Part shown: piece after piece, positions 17,096-25,811 of the stretch
Layout of the letters: each line of letters begins with the position of its first letter
Position numbering within the stretch: position 1 is the stretch's first letter
The notes under the pieces: model-generated
The model's input: only the letters and a program-made list of their open reading frames with translations
Told to the model about the DNA's origin: nothing
The model's database searches: none
From: Peristeroidobacter agariperforans
Lineage (GTDB): Bacteria > Pseudomonadota > Gammaproteobacteria > Steroidobacterales > Steroidobacteraceae
Direction of reading: 5' to 3'
Assembly (NCBI RefSeq): GCF_004138335.1
Contig: NZ_RYFW01000001.1
Span: 1,550,001-1,614,000 of the forward strand
Length of the DNA: 64,000 nucleotides
Made by a program: the position numbers and the translations under genes

Positions 17096-18061
17096 ATGTC
17101 TTCAGCCAGCACGACGCGATTGTCGGCAGGCATGCTCGCCGCCTTCGCCGCCATCTACTTCTTTTGGGGCACCACCTATCTCGCCATCGCGGTAGCAATC
17201 CGCGAGATCCCGCCGTTCATCAGCGGCTCGGCGCGCTTCATGCTCGCCGGTCTCGCCATGTACGTCTGGTTGCGCTGGCGCGATTCAAAGCCGCTCGCCA
17301 ACGTCGATTGGAAGATGGCCGCGCTCACTGGCGTGTTGCTCACCGGTGTGGGCAATGGCTTCGTGGTCTGGGCTCAGCAGGGCATTCCTTCAGGCATCGC
17401 TGCGCTGATCGTCACGGCGGTGCCGATCATCGTGCTGCTGTTGGATTGGGCGTTCTTCAGCAAGCGGGCGCCGACGCGTCAGGCGCTGATTGGAACGACC
17501 GTCGCGGTGATCGGCGTCGTGGCCATCGTCACGCACACGCGCTCCCTGTCAGGCGAGGCCCATCCGATGTATCTGCTGTCGCTGTTGCTGGCGACGGTGG
17601 GTTGGAGCTTCGGCACGTTGATTCAGAAGCGAGTCGTACAACCCGGCACCGTGCTGAGCTTCACCTGTGCACAGATGTTGTTCGGCGGAGCGTTTCAGCT
17701 GTTCATGTCGGTCGTGGACGGCGAGTGGGCGCATTTCGATCCTTCGACCGTCACCTGGAGCTCGCTGGCCGCGGTTGCGTACCTGGTCGTGTTCGGCAGC
17801 ATCGTCGGCCTCAATTGTTATTTGTGGTTGCTGACGAAAGTGGCCGCGCCGAAAGTTGCGACGTACGCGCTGGTCAATCCGGTCGTGGCGCTGCTGCTCG
17901 GTGCGCTGGTGTTGAACGAGCGCCTCACGCCGCTCGCGATCATGGCGACGGTGCTGGTGCTGGCCGGTGTCGGGCTGGTGTTGTTCCAGGACGTGCTGAA
18001 GCCGTCGCGGCTCAGGTCGTTTGTGTCGCGACGCGCCCCTGCAGTCGCTCCCGGTGAATGA
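17096..18061 (+). CDS. EamA/DMT-superfamily exporter
   Basis: 321-residue inner-membrane protein with ten hydrophobic spans in two EamA repeats (first starting FAAIYFFWGTTYLAIAVAI, second LLLATVGWSFGTLIQKRVV). The family exports amino acids or other small metabolites (YedA/RhaT type). Divergent from a MocR regulator, a common pairing for DMT exporters. Its last 50 nt overlap the 3' end of the next, convergent EamA gene. Confidence 0.92.
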   Translation: MSSASTTRLSAGMLAAFAAIYFFWGTTYLAIAVAIREIPPFISGSARFMLAGLAMYVWLRWRDSKPLANVDWKMAALTGVLLTGVGNGFVVWAQQGIPSGIAALIVTAVPIIVLLLDWAFFSKRAPTRQALIGTTVAVIGVVAIVTHTRSLSGEAHPMYLLSLLLATVGWSFGTLIQKRVVQPGTVLSFTCAQMLFGGAFQLFMSVVDGEWAHFDPSTVTWSSLAAVAYLVVFGSIVGLNCYLWLLTKVAAPKVATYALVNPVVALLLGALVLNERLTPLAIMATVLVLAGVGLVLFQDVLKPSRLRSFVSRRAPAVAPGE

Positions 18062-18908
18062 CATAGAGTCCGCTGGCAACGATGATGGCCGCGCCGACCA
18101 GCATGCGCTGGTTCGGCACCGTCATCCATAACAGCCAGTCGAACAGCATGCCCCATGCGAGCGCCGTGTATTCCAGCGGCGCGATCACCGGGGGCGCGGC
18201 CAATCGGAACGCTTCAGTGAGGAAGTGCTGACCGAGCGCGCCGGTGATGCCAATGATGACGATCCAGTGCCAGTGATCCCATGACACCGGCACCCAGCCC
18301 TTGATCGAGAATATCCCGGCGAACGCGGCGGTCAGAAACAGCGCCCAGAACATGGTTGCCGCGCTGGTCTCGGTCGGTTTCAGGACTCGAATCAGCAGCA
18401 CACCGAGAGCATAGGCAGTGGCGGACGCGATTGCCGCGGCTCCGCCAAGCAGCGCCATGCCGCTCACGGCCGCACCATCGCCGCTCGGTTGCACGACCAC
18501 GAGCACGCCGAGCATCCCGGCGATTACTGCGACCCAACGGTGCCAACCGACTTGCTCACCGAAGAATGGCACGGACAAGGCCGTAATCAGCAGCGGCCCC
18601 GACATGAAGATGGTGTACGCAGTAGCTAACGAAAGACGGCTCACCGCGTAGACAAAAAAGTACAGCGTCGCGACCTGCAGTACGCCGCGTAGCAGATGCA
18701 GACCCCATCGATTCGGCACCAGGTCGCGCCAACGCCCCATCGAGGCAGTTGCGAGCAGCAGAAAAGGAATGGAGGCGAGGCCGCGAATGAACGTCACCTG
18801 CATGGCAGGATAAGTTTCGGCCAGGCGCTTCATGCTCAGATCCATGACGGCGAAAGTCGCCACCGCGGCCAGCATGCTGAGAATTCCTCGGACATTACTC
18901 GCGGGCAT
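18012..18908 (-). CDS. EamA/DMT-superfamily transporter
   Basis: 298 residues, ten predicted spans, two EamA modules (AAVATFAVMDLSMKRLAETYP at the start; second near WALFLTAAFAGIFSIKG). ATG 18908 is preferred to a GTG 9 nt upstream. Not a close copy of the adjacent EamA protein on the other strand, so the pair is not a recent duplication. Convergent overlap of 50 bp with its neighbour; divergent from the thiolase gene with 75 nt between starts. Confidence 0.9.
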   Translation of the reverse strand: MPASNVRGILSMLAAVATFAVMDLSMKRLAETYPAMQVTFIRGLASIPFLLLATASMGRWRDLVPNRWGLHLLRGVLQVATLYFFVYAVSRLSLATAYTIFMSGPLLITALSVPFFGEQVGWHRWVAVIAGMLGVLVVVQPSGDGAAVSGMALLGGAAAIASATAYALGVLLIRVLKPTETSAATMFWALFLTAAFAGIFSIKGWVPVSWDHWHWIVIIGITGALGQHFLTEAFRLAAPPVIAPLEYTALAWGMLFDWLLWMTVPNQRMLVGAAIIVASGLYVIHRERLQGRVATQTT

Positions 18909-18983
18909 AAGAAACACATGCTACGCGAGGCGCCCCAACGCGGCTAGAATCGACTCGCTATTAGCTATTATCGAGCTCGAGTC

Positions 18984-20186
18984 ATGCGCCAAGTCTTCAT
19001 CTGCGATGCCATCCGCACTCCCATCGGCCGCTACGGCGGCGCTCTTGCCAACGTGCGTGCCGACGATCTCGGCGCGATTCCCATCAGGGCGCTGATCCAG
19101 CGCAATCCCAAAGTCGATTGGGCCGCGGTCGACGATGTTTACTACGGCTGCGCCAACCAGGCCGGCGAGGACAATCGCAACGTCGCGAGAATGGCGGCGC
19201 TGCTGGCGGGGCTGCCGGATGTGGTGCCGGGCGCGACCATCAATCGTTTGTGCGGTTCAGGATTGGACGCGGTGAATCTCGCCGCTCGCACGATTCGCTC
19301 GAACGAAGCCGAGTTGATCGTCGCCGGCGGTGTGGAAAGCATGACGCGCGCACCTTTTGTGATGGGTAAAGCGGACAGCGCGTTCTCGCGGACCGCGAAG
19401 ATCGAAGACACGACCATCGGCTGGCGCTTCGTGAATCCACTGATGAAGGCGAAGTATGGCATCGACTCGATGCCGGAGACCGCCGAGAACGTTGCGGCGG
19501 AGTTCGGCATTGCTCGTGCCGATCAGGATGCGTTTGCTCTACGCAGCCAGCAGCGATATGCGCGCGCGCACGCCGCGAAGTTTTTTGAGAGCGAGATTAC
19601 GCCGGTCGAGATTCCGCAGAAGAAAGGCGACCCCATCAAGTTCATCGCTGACGAGCATCCGCGCGAGACTTCGCTCGAAGCGCTCGCGAAGCTCAAGGGT
19701 GTGGTGAAGCCCGACGGCACGGTGACTGCGGGCAACGCGTCCGGCGTCAACGACGGCAGCTGTGCGGTGTTGTTGGCGAGTGAAGAGGCAGCGGCCAAGT
19801 ACGGCTTGAAAATGCGTGCGCGCGTGATCGCGACGGCGACCGCTGGTGTCGCTCCTCGCATCATGGGCATCGGCCCGGCTCCCGCGACGCTCAAGGTCCT
19901 CAAGCTCGCCAAGCTCGAGATCGGGCAGATGGATGTGATCGAACTGAACGAAGCGTTCGCTGCGCAAGGACTCGCGGTAACGCGTCAGCTCGGCCTGCCA
20001 GACGATGCCGCTCATGTGAATCCGAATGGCGGCGCGATCGCCATCGGCCATCCGCTTGGCGCGAGCGGCGCGCGCCTGGTGACGACGGCGCTGAATCAGT
20101 TGGAAAAGACTTCGGGTCGTTACGCTCTGTGCACGATGTGCATCGGCGTGGGGCAGGGTATCGCCATGGTGATCGAGCGCGTATAG
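18984..20186 (+). CDS. pcaF: 3-oxoadipyl-CoA thiolase-type acetyl-CoA acyltransferase
   Basis: 400 residues, the length of PcaF. The opening VFICDAIRTPIGRYGGAL, the GCANQAGEDNRNVARMA segment and the DTTIGWRFVNPLMKAKYG segment are characteristic of the PcaF/PaaJ branch. Catalytic residues are present: acyl-accepting Cys90 (INRLCGSGLDAV), His in NGGAIAIGHPLGASGAR, and the second Cys in LCTMCIGVGQG. It would cleave 3-oxoadipyl-CoA to succinyl-CoA and acetyl-CoA. No other beta-ketoadipate or phenylacetate genes are nearby, so a different 3-ketoacyl-CoA substrate is possible. Confidence 0.88.
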   Translation: MRQVFICDAIRTPIGRYGGALANVRADDLGAIPIRALIQRNPKVDWAAVDDVYYGCANQAGEDNRNVARMAALLAGLPDVVPGATINRLCGSGLDAVNLAARTIRSNEAELIVAGGVESMTRAPFVMGKADSAFSRTAKIEDTTIGWRFVNPLMKAKYGIDSMPETAENVAAEFGIARADQDAFALRSQQRYARAHAAKFFESEITPVEIPQKKGDPIKFIADEHPRETSLEALAKLKGVVKPDGTVTAGNASGVNDGSCAVLLASEEAAAKYGLKMRARVIATATAGVAPRIMGIGPAPATLKVLKLAKLEIGQMDVIELNEAFAAQGLAVTRQLGLPDDAAHVNPNGGAIAIGHPLGASGARLVTTALNQLEKTSGRYALCTMCIGVGQGIAMVIERV

Positions 20187-20196
20187 CGCTCGATCT

Positions 20197-20679
20197 TTAC
20201 TGGCAGGCGGCCTGGCACTCGCGCAGCTCGGTGCGACAAATGCTCTGCGCGTCGCGCTCGTTTCGGTAACAGTCGTAGCGCATCGACGCGATGTTCTGTT
20301 GCATGACATCGATGCACCCGTCGTAGTGCTGAGCAAAGCGAGCGCCGTAGTTGCCCGGGCCGCGCCGGCTGCCCGGGTTGCGGAAGTAGCTGCAGAAGTA
20401 GGTGTAATCGTTATTGCGCATCGTCATCGGGTCGCGGCCGCTGTTGGCAGCGTTCTTCGAGCACTCCTGACGCGCCTGACGCACTTCGCTGTTGCACGTA
20501 CCGTTGGAGATTTCGCATTGATTGATGCAGGTCCGGCGGGGGCTCTCGGCGGCGCTCGGCTGCTTCGCCGCTGCGGCCGTGTTTTGGACGGGCTTGCCGG
20601 TGTCTTCAGCAATGCTGACGCCGAACCACACCAGCGCCACGCATAAACTTCCTAACCACAGCACGGCTTTGCCGTTCAT
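20197..20679 (-). CDS. Cys-rich exported hypothetical protein
   Basis: 160 residues. Signal peptide over about residues 1-24 (KAVLWLGSLCVALVWFGVSIAE). The mature part has nine or more Cys in spaced pairs (CINQC, CNSEV..C, FCSYF, GCIDV, DCYRN, ICRTELREC, ACQ), suggesting a disulfide-bonded periplasmic or secreted protein, and is Arg/Asn rich. Converges with pcaF (10-nt gap). No family recognised. The ribosome site is weak (GAAAAA). Confidence 0.75.
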   Translation of the reverse strand: MNGKAVLWLGSLCVALVWFGVSIAEDTGKPVQNTAAAAKQPSAAESPRRTCINQCEISNGTCNSEVRQARQECSKNAANSGRDPMTMRNNDYTYFCSYFRNPGSRRGPGNYGARFAQHYDGCIDVMQQNIASMRYDCYRNERDAQSICRTELRECQAACQ

Positions 20680-20860
20680 TTTTTCGTTGCCCCACGTTTG
20701 ATTGCAGCATCGTCGCCAGCGTGGATACTGCCCGTCAAGCGCTGTAAGGGTATGTTGGACATCGGTACTAGGCGGCGCGCGCGACCAAGGGAACCCAGGA
20801 GTACTGCCACTGGTCTTCTTGGTATCCGCAAATATTCCTCACCGCGACGGGTCCCACTAG

Positions 20861-20888
20861 TTGAACACGCGGCCCGCCGCGTTATGCT
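20861..20888 (+). promoter_or_regulatory. Candidate sigma-70 promoter for the octaheme cytochrome operon
   Basis: TTGAAC (20861-20866), 16-nt spacer, TATGCT (20883-20888), 42 nt before the ATG at 20930. Visual match only. Confidence 0.35.
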
Positions 20889-20929
20889 GCGGCGTGTCCC
20901 GTCTGCGACTGTCACCGAAAGCGCACGTC

Positions 20930-21418
20930 ATGAGCCAACAGTCCGAAGAGTGCCTGCCCGAATCGGCTTCAGCCGAGCAGAATGGTGTGCCTGGCGCGCG
21001 CATCCTGCACCTGAAGGGGCGCCAGTACGACCTGCAGAAAGCGATTCAGCAGCGCGCCCAGGAATCCGTGGAGCGTGAAGCCGCGCTCGACCATGAACAG
21101 CACCGCCCCAAGCCGCTCAAGTGGGCCGTCGCGCTGCTCATCGCTGCAATTCCCATCGCATTGACCCTGGTGGCGGTGGACAGCTTCCTGCGGGTTTTCC
21201 ATAAATACCTCGACGTGACAGTGGAAACGGCCAACAAACAGGCTGAAGAGCAGGCGGCAGCAGCGGCCGCCGCCGCCGCGGCTGCCGAGGCGCAAGCGCC
21301 GGTTACGTCCGATGAGCCCGGTGTCGTGATGCTGTCGCCGCTGCTGGTTCCTCCGGACCAGAAGGCGCCGCAGGCTCCGCCGTCGCAAACGTCGCAAGCC
21401 CCCGATCCCAAGAAATAA
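20930..21418 (+). CDS. Single-span membrane protein of unknown function
   Basis: 162 residues: a hydrophilic N-terminal domain of about 65 residues (KGRQYDLQKAIQQRAQESVE is helical), one membrane span (WAVALLIAAIPIALTLVAV), a short helix, an eleven-residue poly-Ala run, and a Pro/Gln-rich C-terminus likely periplasmic. ATG 20930 is preferred because the earlier in-frame ATG overlaps the putative promoter. Its TAA directly abuts the ATG of the multiheme cytochrome gene (0-nt gap), so the two are coupled and it may be an anchor or partner. Family not recognised. Confidence 0.7.
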   Translation: MSQQSEECLPESASAEQNGVPGARILHLKGRQYDLQKAIQQRAQESVEREAALDHEQHRPKPLKWAVALLIAAIPIALTLVAVDSFLRVFHKYLDVTVETANKQAEEQAAAAAAAAAAAEAQAPVTSDEPGVVMLSPLLVPPDQKAPQAPPSQTSQAPDPKK

Positions 21419-23632
21419 ATGCACTCGTTGGGGCGCCGCGCATGGATCGCGTCGCTGGTTCTGATCATCCTCGCCGGCGGCGCAGTCGCGCTGCTGCTCA
21501 ATCGCCAGCCTGAATCGCCTGCCCAGATCGCTCCGCCTCCTGCGGCGGCTGCCGCGTCCGCGACCATTGCGAAGTTCGTTGACGAGTCAGCGTGCGGAAG
21601 TTGCCATGCAGACCAGGTGAAGGCGTGGCACGGCTCGCATCATGACCTGGCCATGCAGGAGGCGAACGCGTCCACCGTGCTCGGCAATTTCAACGATGCC
21701 AGCTTCACCAAGAACGGCGTCCGCACCCGATTCTTCCAGCGCGATGGCAAGTATTGGATCAACACCGACGGCCCGGACGGCAAGCCGGCCGATTTCGAGG
21801 TCAAGTACACGTTCGGGGTCGAGCCGCTCCAGCAATATCTGATCGAGCTGGATCGCGGACGACTGCAGTCGTTCACGATCGCGTGGGACGTTCGTGCCCG
21901 TCGATGGTTTCATCTTTACCCCGACGAACGCATCGATCATCTCGATCCGTTGCACTGGGCCCAGCCTTCGCAGAATTGGAACTTCATGTGCGCGGAGTGT
22001 CATTCCACCGACCTGCAGAAGAACTTCGATCTACAGACGAACAGCTATCGCACCACCTGGACTCAGATCGATGTCGGGTGTCAGGCGTGCCATGGTCCTG
22101 CGTCCACGCATCTGTCGGCGGCAACGCCCAGCAAGAAGGATTTCGGCGTCGACTTTGCCGGCCCCGACGCGAGTGCTCAGATCGAAACGTGCGCGCGCTG
22201 TCATTCCCGGCGGTCCGTGATCTCCAGTGACTATCGTCACGGCGAACGCTTGATGCAGACGCATTTGCCGGCGTTGCTCACGGCAGATTTATATTTTCCG
22301 GACGGGCAGATTCGGGACGAGGTGTACGAGTACGGCTCGTTCCTGCAATCGAAGATGCACGCCAAAGGCGTTCGCTGCAGCGATTGTCACGAGCCGCATT
22401 CCCTGCAGCTGCGCCGTGAGGGGAATGAGCTGTGCACCGGTTGTCACAACTCGGCTGCGCCGGCGGCGCGCGCCAGTATCGATACGTCCGGGCTGCACAA
22501 GAAAGATTACGACTCGCCTGCGCACCACTTTCACAAGTCGGGCGCGCCGGGCTCGCAATGCGTGGACTGCCATGCTCCGTCGCGTGTGTACATGCAGGTC
22601 GATGCGCGTCGCGATCACAGCTTCCGGATTCCGAGGCCGGACATTTCCGTTCGGCATGGAACGCCCAATGCGTGCAACAGCTGTCACGACAAGCGGTCGC
22701 CGAAGTGGGCGGCGGAACAGGTGGCGAAATGGTACGGGCCGAACCGCCGGCAGGAAGAAACGTTCGCGGAAGCCTTCGCTACTGGCGACGGTGCGGCCCT
22801 CGCGAAGTTGGCCGGCGGCGGTCATGCGCCCGCGATCGTGCGCGCGTCTGCTATCGAGCGGCTGAGCGCTCATCCCAGCCAAGCCGGACTCGATGTTCTG
22901 AATCCTGCCGTGAGCGATACCGATCCGCTCGTGCGCATGGCTGCCGCCGATGCGTTCAATGTTTATTCGCCGGAGCAGCGGTCGGCCCTCGCGCCGCTGC
23001 TCAATGATCCAGTGCGTGCTGTGCGGCTGGCGGCCATCGCCTCCGCGCCCCCGGAGCGTTTGAATCCGACTGCAGTGGCGGAATACGTACGCGCGCAGAT
23101 GGAGAATGCCGATCAACCGGGCGCTCACATCAACGTCGGCAACATGTATTCATCGCAGGGCCGCGTGGCCGACGCTGAAGCGGCCTATCAAGCTGCGATT
23201 CGTCTCGAGCCGAGCTTCGCGCCGGCGTATGTAAATCTGGCTGATCTCAAGAGTCGCAGCGGTGAGAACGCGGTGGCGATCGCCGTCCTGCGTACAGGCT
23301 TGGAGTCGCAGCGGCAGGAGGGCACGCAAACGGCCGCTCTCCATCATTCCCTCGGCCTCGCGTTGATCCGCGAGCGGAACTATGACGAGTCGCTCAGCCA
23401 GCTCGAGCTGGCGGCCAGGCAGGCGCCCAATGACGCCCGCTACGCATATGTCCTCGGGGTGGCGCTCCACGACACGGGCAAACGCAAAGAGGGCATTGCC
23501 ACGCTCGAGCGCGCACTCCGCCAGCACCCAAAGGATCAAGACCTGCTCAGCGCGCTGGCCGCTTATGCCCGCGACGCTGGCGACGCCGCAGCGGCCGAAA
23601 AATACATGCAGCGCCTGCAAGAGCAGAACTAG
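21419..23632 (+). CDS. Octaheme c-type cytochrome with HEAT-like and TPR C-terminus
   Basis: 737 residues. N-terminal signal/anchor (WIASLVLIILAGGAVALLL). Eight CxxCH heme c motifs lie in the first about 430 residues: CGSCH (59-63), CAECH, CQACH, CARCH, CSDCH, CTGCH, CVDCH, CNSCH; several additional His could be distal ligands. Next comes an alpha-helical region of HEAT-like repeats (AIVRASAIERLSAH, LVRMAAADAF, AVRLAAIASAPP), then about four TPR units (AEAAYQAAIRLEPSFAPAYVNLADL onward). The protein would act in periplasmic electron transfer with a protein-interaction tail. Similar cytochrome-TPR proteins exist in databases without assigned substrate. Confidence 0.9.
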   Translation: MHSLGRRAWIASLVLIILAGGAVALLLNRQPESPAQIAPPPAAAAASATIAKFVDESACGSCHADQVKAWHGSHHDLAMQEANASTVLGNFNDASFTKNGVRTRFFQRDGKYWINTDGPDGKPADFEVKYTFGVEPLQQYLIELDRGRLQSFTIAWDVRARRWFHLYPDERIDHLDPLHWAQPSQNWNFMCAECHSTDLQKNFDLQTNSYRTTWTQIDVGCQACHGPASTHLSAATPSKKDFGVDFAGPDASAQIETCARCHSRRSVISSDYRHGERLMQTHLPALLTADLYFPDGQIRDEVYEYGSFLQSKMHAKGVRCSDCHEPHSLQLRREGNELCTGCHNSAAPAARASIDTSGLHKKDYDSPAHHFHKSGAPGSQCVDCHAPSRVYMQVDARRDHSFRIPRPDISVRHGTPNACNSCHDKRSPKWAAEQVAKWYGPNRRQEETFAEAFATGDGAALAKLAGGGHAPAIVRASAIERLSAHPSQAGLDVLNPAVSDTDPLVRMAAADAFNVYSPEQRSALAPLLNDPVRAVRLAAIASAPPERLNPTAVAEYVRAQMENADQPGAHINVGNMYSSQGRVADAEAAYQAAIRLEPSFAPAYVNLADLKSRSGENAVAIAVLRTGLESQRQEGTQTAALHHSLGLALIRERNYDESLSQLELAARQAPNDARYAYVLGVALHDTGKRKEGIATLERALRQHPKDQDLLSALAAYARDAGDAAAAEKYMQRLQEQN

Positions 23633-23745
23633 CGGCAACGCCAGTCGGCGAGTCCAGCCCCGATCGCCAGGAATGCTGGGTAGTTATACGGCTCTGCGCG
23701 GCGGATCTGCTACCCTCCGCCCCCTTTCCGGGCAGGGCGAGATCA

Positions 23746-25107
23746 ATGATCGTCGATTGGCTGCCGACTCCTTCGCAGCACTTTCTGGTCAGCGCGATTG
23801 CGCTCCTGGTTTATATCCTCACCAGCCGTGCCCTGGATCAGCGCCGGGCGCCGACTTCGGCGATAGCCTGGGTGCTCGGCCTGGCGCTCGTTCCCTATCT
23901 CATGCTGCCGCTATACCTGTTGTTCGGGCAGCGCAAGCTCAAGCCGGTCGCGATTCCGTATGCAGGCGTGGTCGTCGAAGGCCCGCATTGGGCGGCGGAG
24001 TTGATCGAGAGCTTCGGCCTCGCGCCGCCCTCATCGTGCAAAGTCCGCCTGCACGCCGACGGCGCACAGGCGCGCGCCGCGTTGTTCAGATTGATCGATG
24101 ACGCTCATCGGACCATCGATATCAGCACCTTCATCATTGGCAACGACGCCTTCGGTGCTGAAATCGTCGCGCGGCTCGCGCGTCGCGCGCGAGAGGGCGT
24201 GCAAGTCCGCCTGTTGCTCGATGGCTTCTTTGCTGTCCTGGCGCCGCGCCGTTACCTGAGAGAGCTCAAGGGCGCCGGTGCGAAGGTCGCGGTGTTTCGT
24301 CCGTTCTTCAGTTTGCGTCGTCTCGGTCCTCGTAACTTACGCAACCATCGCAAGCTGATCGTGGTCGACGATCGTTTCTTGTGGTGCGGCGGTCGCAACC
24401 TCGCTGCCGAATATTTCCTCGGCGATGAGCGTGGTACGGTCTGGCCGGATCTTTCTTTCGATCTGGAAGGGCCGGTCGCGGCGGCCGCGGGCCATCAGTT
24501 CGATCTCGATTGGAACACGACGCACTCGAGAGCACCGATTCGTGAGCGCGTCGCGATGGAGATCGAAGGCGGCGAGCTGGCGCAATTTCTACCGAGCGGA
24601 CCCGATCAGGTCGAAGACACCGCGCAGTCGCTGCTGATCGACGGCTGCTATCGAGCCCGGCGCCGCCTGCTCGTCGTCACACCGTATTTCGTGCCCGATG
24701 ACAGCTTGCGCGCGGCAATGCGTCTGGCGGCGCGACGGGGTGTGAAAGTGACGATCGCAATCCCGCAGCGCTCGAATCATTTGTTAGCTGATTTCGTACG
24801 CTCGCGGCCGATGCGGGACCTGGCCGCCGCCGGCGTGGAATTTCGCTTGCTGCCGCGGATGGTGCACGCCAAAGCGGTGGTGATCGACGAAACACTGGCG
24901 CTGTGCGGCTCGATCAATCTGGACTTGCGCAGTTTGCTGCTCAACCACGAAGCCGCCGTGGTGTTTTATGGGCGTGAGTCCATCGATTGGCTGGCCGAGT
25001 GGATTGCGGCAATGGCAGAGCAGGGCGCGTCGTATCAGGCAGAGCCGCCGGGGCTGTTGCGTGATATCGCCGAAGGCGTGTTGCTCACGGTAGCCTTTCA
25101 GTTGTAG
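23746..25107 (+). CDS. cls: Cardiolipin synthase (phospholipase D family)
   Basis: 453 residues. Two N-terminal membrane spans (LVSAIALLVYILT; WVLGLALVPYLMLPLYLLF) followed by two PLD catalytic HKD motifs: NHRKLIVVDDRFLWCGGRN and VHAKAVVIDETLALCGSIN. It condenses two phosphatidylglycerols (or PG with another phospholipid) to cardiolipin at the inner membrane. Slightly shorter than E. coli ClsA (486). Its last 23 nt overlap the 3' end of the convergent response-regulator gene. Confidence 0.92.
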   Translation: MIVDWLPTPSQHFLVSAIALLVYILTSRALDQRRAPTSAIAWVLGLALVPYLMLPLYLLFGQRKLKPVAIPYAGVVVEGPHWAAELIESFGLAPPSSCKVRLHADGAQARAALFRLIDDAHRTIDISTFIIGNDAFGAEIVARLARRAREGVQVRLLLDGFFAVLAPRRYLRELKGAGAKVAVFRPFFSLRRLGPRNLRNHRKLIVVDDRFLWCGGRNLAAEYFLGDERGTVWPDLSFDLEGPVAAAAGHQFDLDWNTTHSRAPIRERVAMEIEGGELAQFLPSGPDQVEDTAQSLLIDGCYRARRRLLVVTPYFVPDDSLRAAMRLAARRGVKVTIAIPQRSNHLLADFVRSRPMRDLAAAGVEFRLLPRMVHAKAVVIDETLALCGSINLDLRSLLLNHEAAVVFYGRESIDWLAEWIAAMAEQGASYQAEPPGLLRDIAEGVLLTVAFQL

Positions 25108-25777
25108 AGCTGTCGTCGAACGACAGCTTCAATCCCACCATCTCGGCTGCGCGCACCACGTCCACGAGGCGGGTGAGCTGCAGCTTTTTCATCATCTTGG
25201 CCCGCTCGGACTTGATGGTGCGCTCGCAGGCGCCGACTTCCACGGCAACTTGTTTGTTGAGCTTGCCTTCGGCGACCCCGGCAAACACCGCGCGCTCGCG
25301 ATCGGTCAGCGTTCTATAACGTTCCAGCAGGCCGCGAACTTCGGTGCGCGCGGCGTAACGCCGCAGCGCGACCTTGCGAGCATGATCGATAGTTTCCAGC
25401 AACTGCTCGCCGCGCACCGGCTTGACCAGAATATCCAAGGCACCGGATTTCATGACGCGCACGCTGATGGGAATATCGGCATAGGCGCTGACGAAGATCA
25501 CCGGCAGCACCGAGTCGTCGCCGATCAAACGTTCGAACATCGCCAGGCCGTCGCCGTCCGGCATGCACAGATCCAGCAATACGCAGCCGGGCGCGCCATC
25601 GATGTCGGTGCGCTCGAAGTCGGCCAGTGTGGCGTAGCCCGCCGCCTGGATATGTTTCGATCGGAACAATCTGAGCAGGCTGGTGCGAAAGCTGTCGTCG
25701 TCGTCGACGATGTGAACGACGAAGCTATCGGCCGCCGCGCATTCCCGGTCGAGCTCGCGACCGTCCCCAGTGTCCAT
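25085..25777 (-). CDS. FixJ/NarL-type response regulator
   Basis: 230 residues. Receiver domain with acidic cluster Asp25-28 (VVHIVDDDDSF), phosphoacceptor Asp69 (GCVLLDLCMPDGDGL), and conserved Lys in DILVKPVRGEQLL; then a LuxR-type helix-turn-helix (TDRERAVFAGVAEGKLNKQVA, then CERTIKSERAKMMKKLQL). The order receiver-FixJ linker-HTH matches FixJ/TodT regulators. ATG 25777 follows GAGGGG; an open frame continues upstream into the kinase gene but is a shadow. The cognate histidine kinase lies 34 nt upstream. Confidence 0.92.
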   Translation of the reverse strand: MDTGDGRELDRECAAADSFVVHIVDDDDSFRTSLLRLFRSKHIQAAGYATLADFERTDIDGAPGCVLLDLCMPDGDGLAMFERLIGDDSVLPVIFVSAYADIPISVRVMKSGALDILVKPVRGEQLLETIDHARKVALRRYAARTEVRGLLERYRTLTDRERAVFAGVAEGKLNKQVAVEVGACERTIKSERAKMMKKLQLTRLVDVVRAAEMVGLKLSFDDSSTTERLP

Positions 25778-25811
25778 CCGTCTTATCCCCTCTTCCCTCG
25801 CTACGACCCGT

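Noticed and set aside
20861..20929. N-terminal extension of the single-span protein from an upstream in-frame start at 20861
   Set aside because: The added residues are Cys/Arg-rich, overlap the candidate promoter, and the ATG at 20930 starts a coherent protein.
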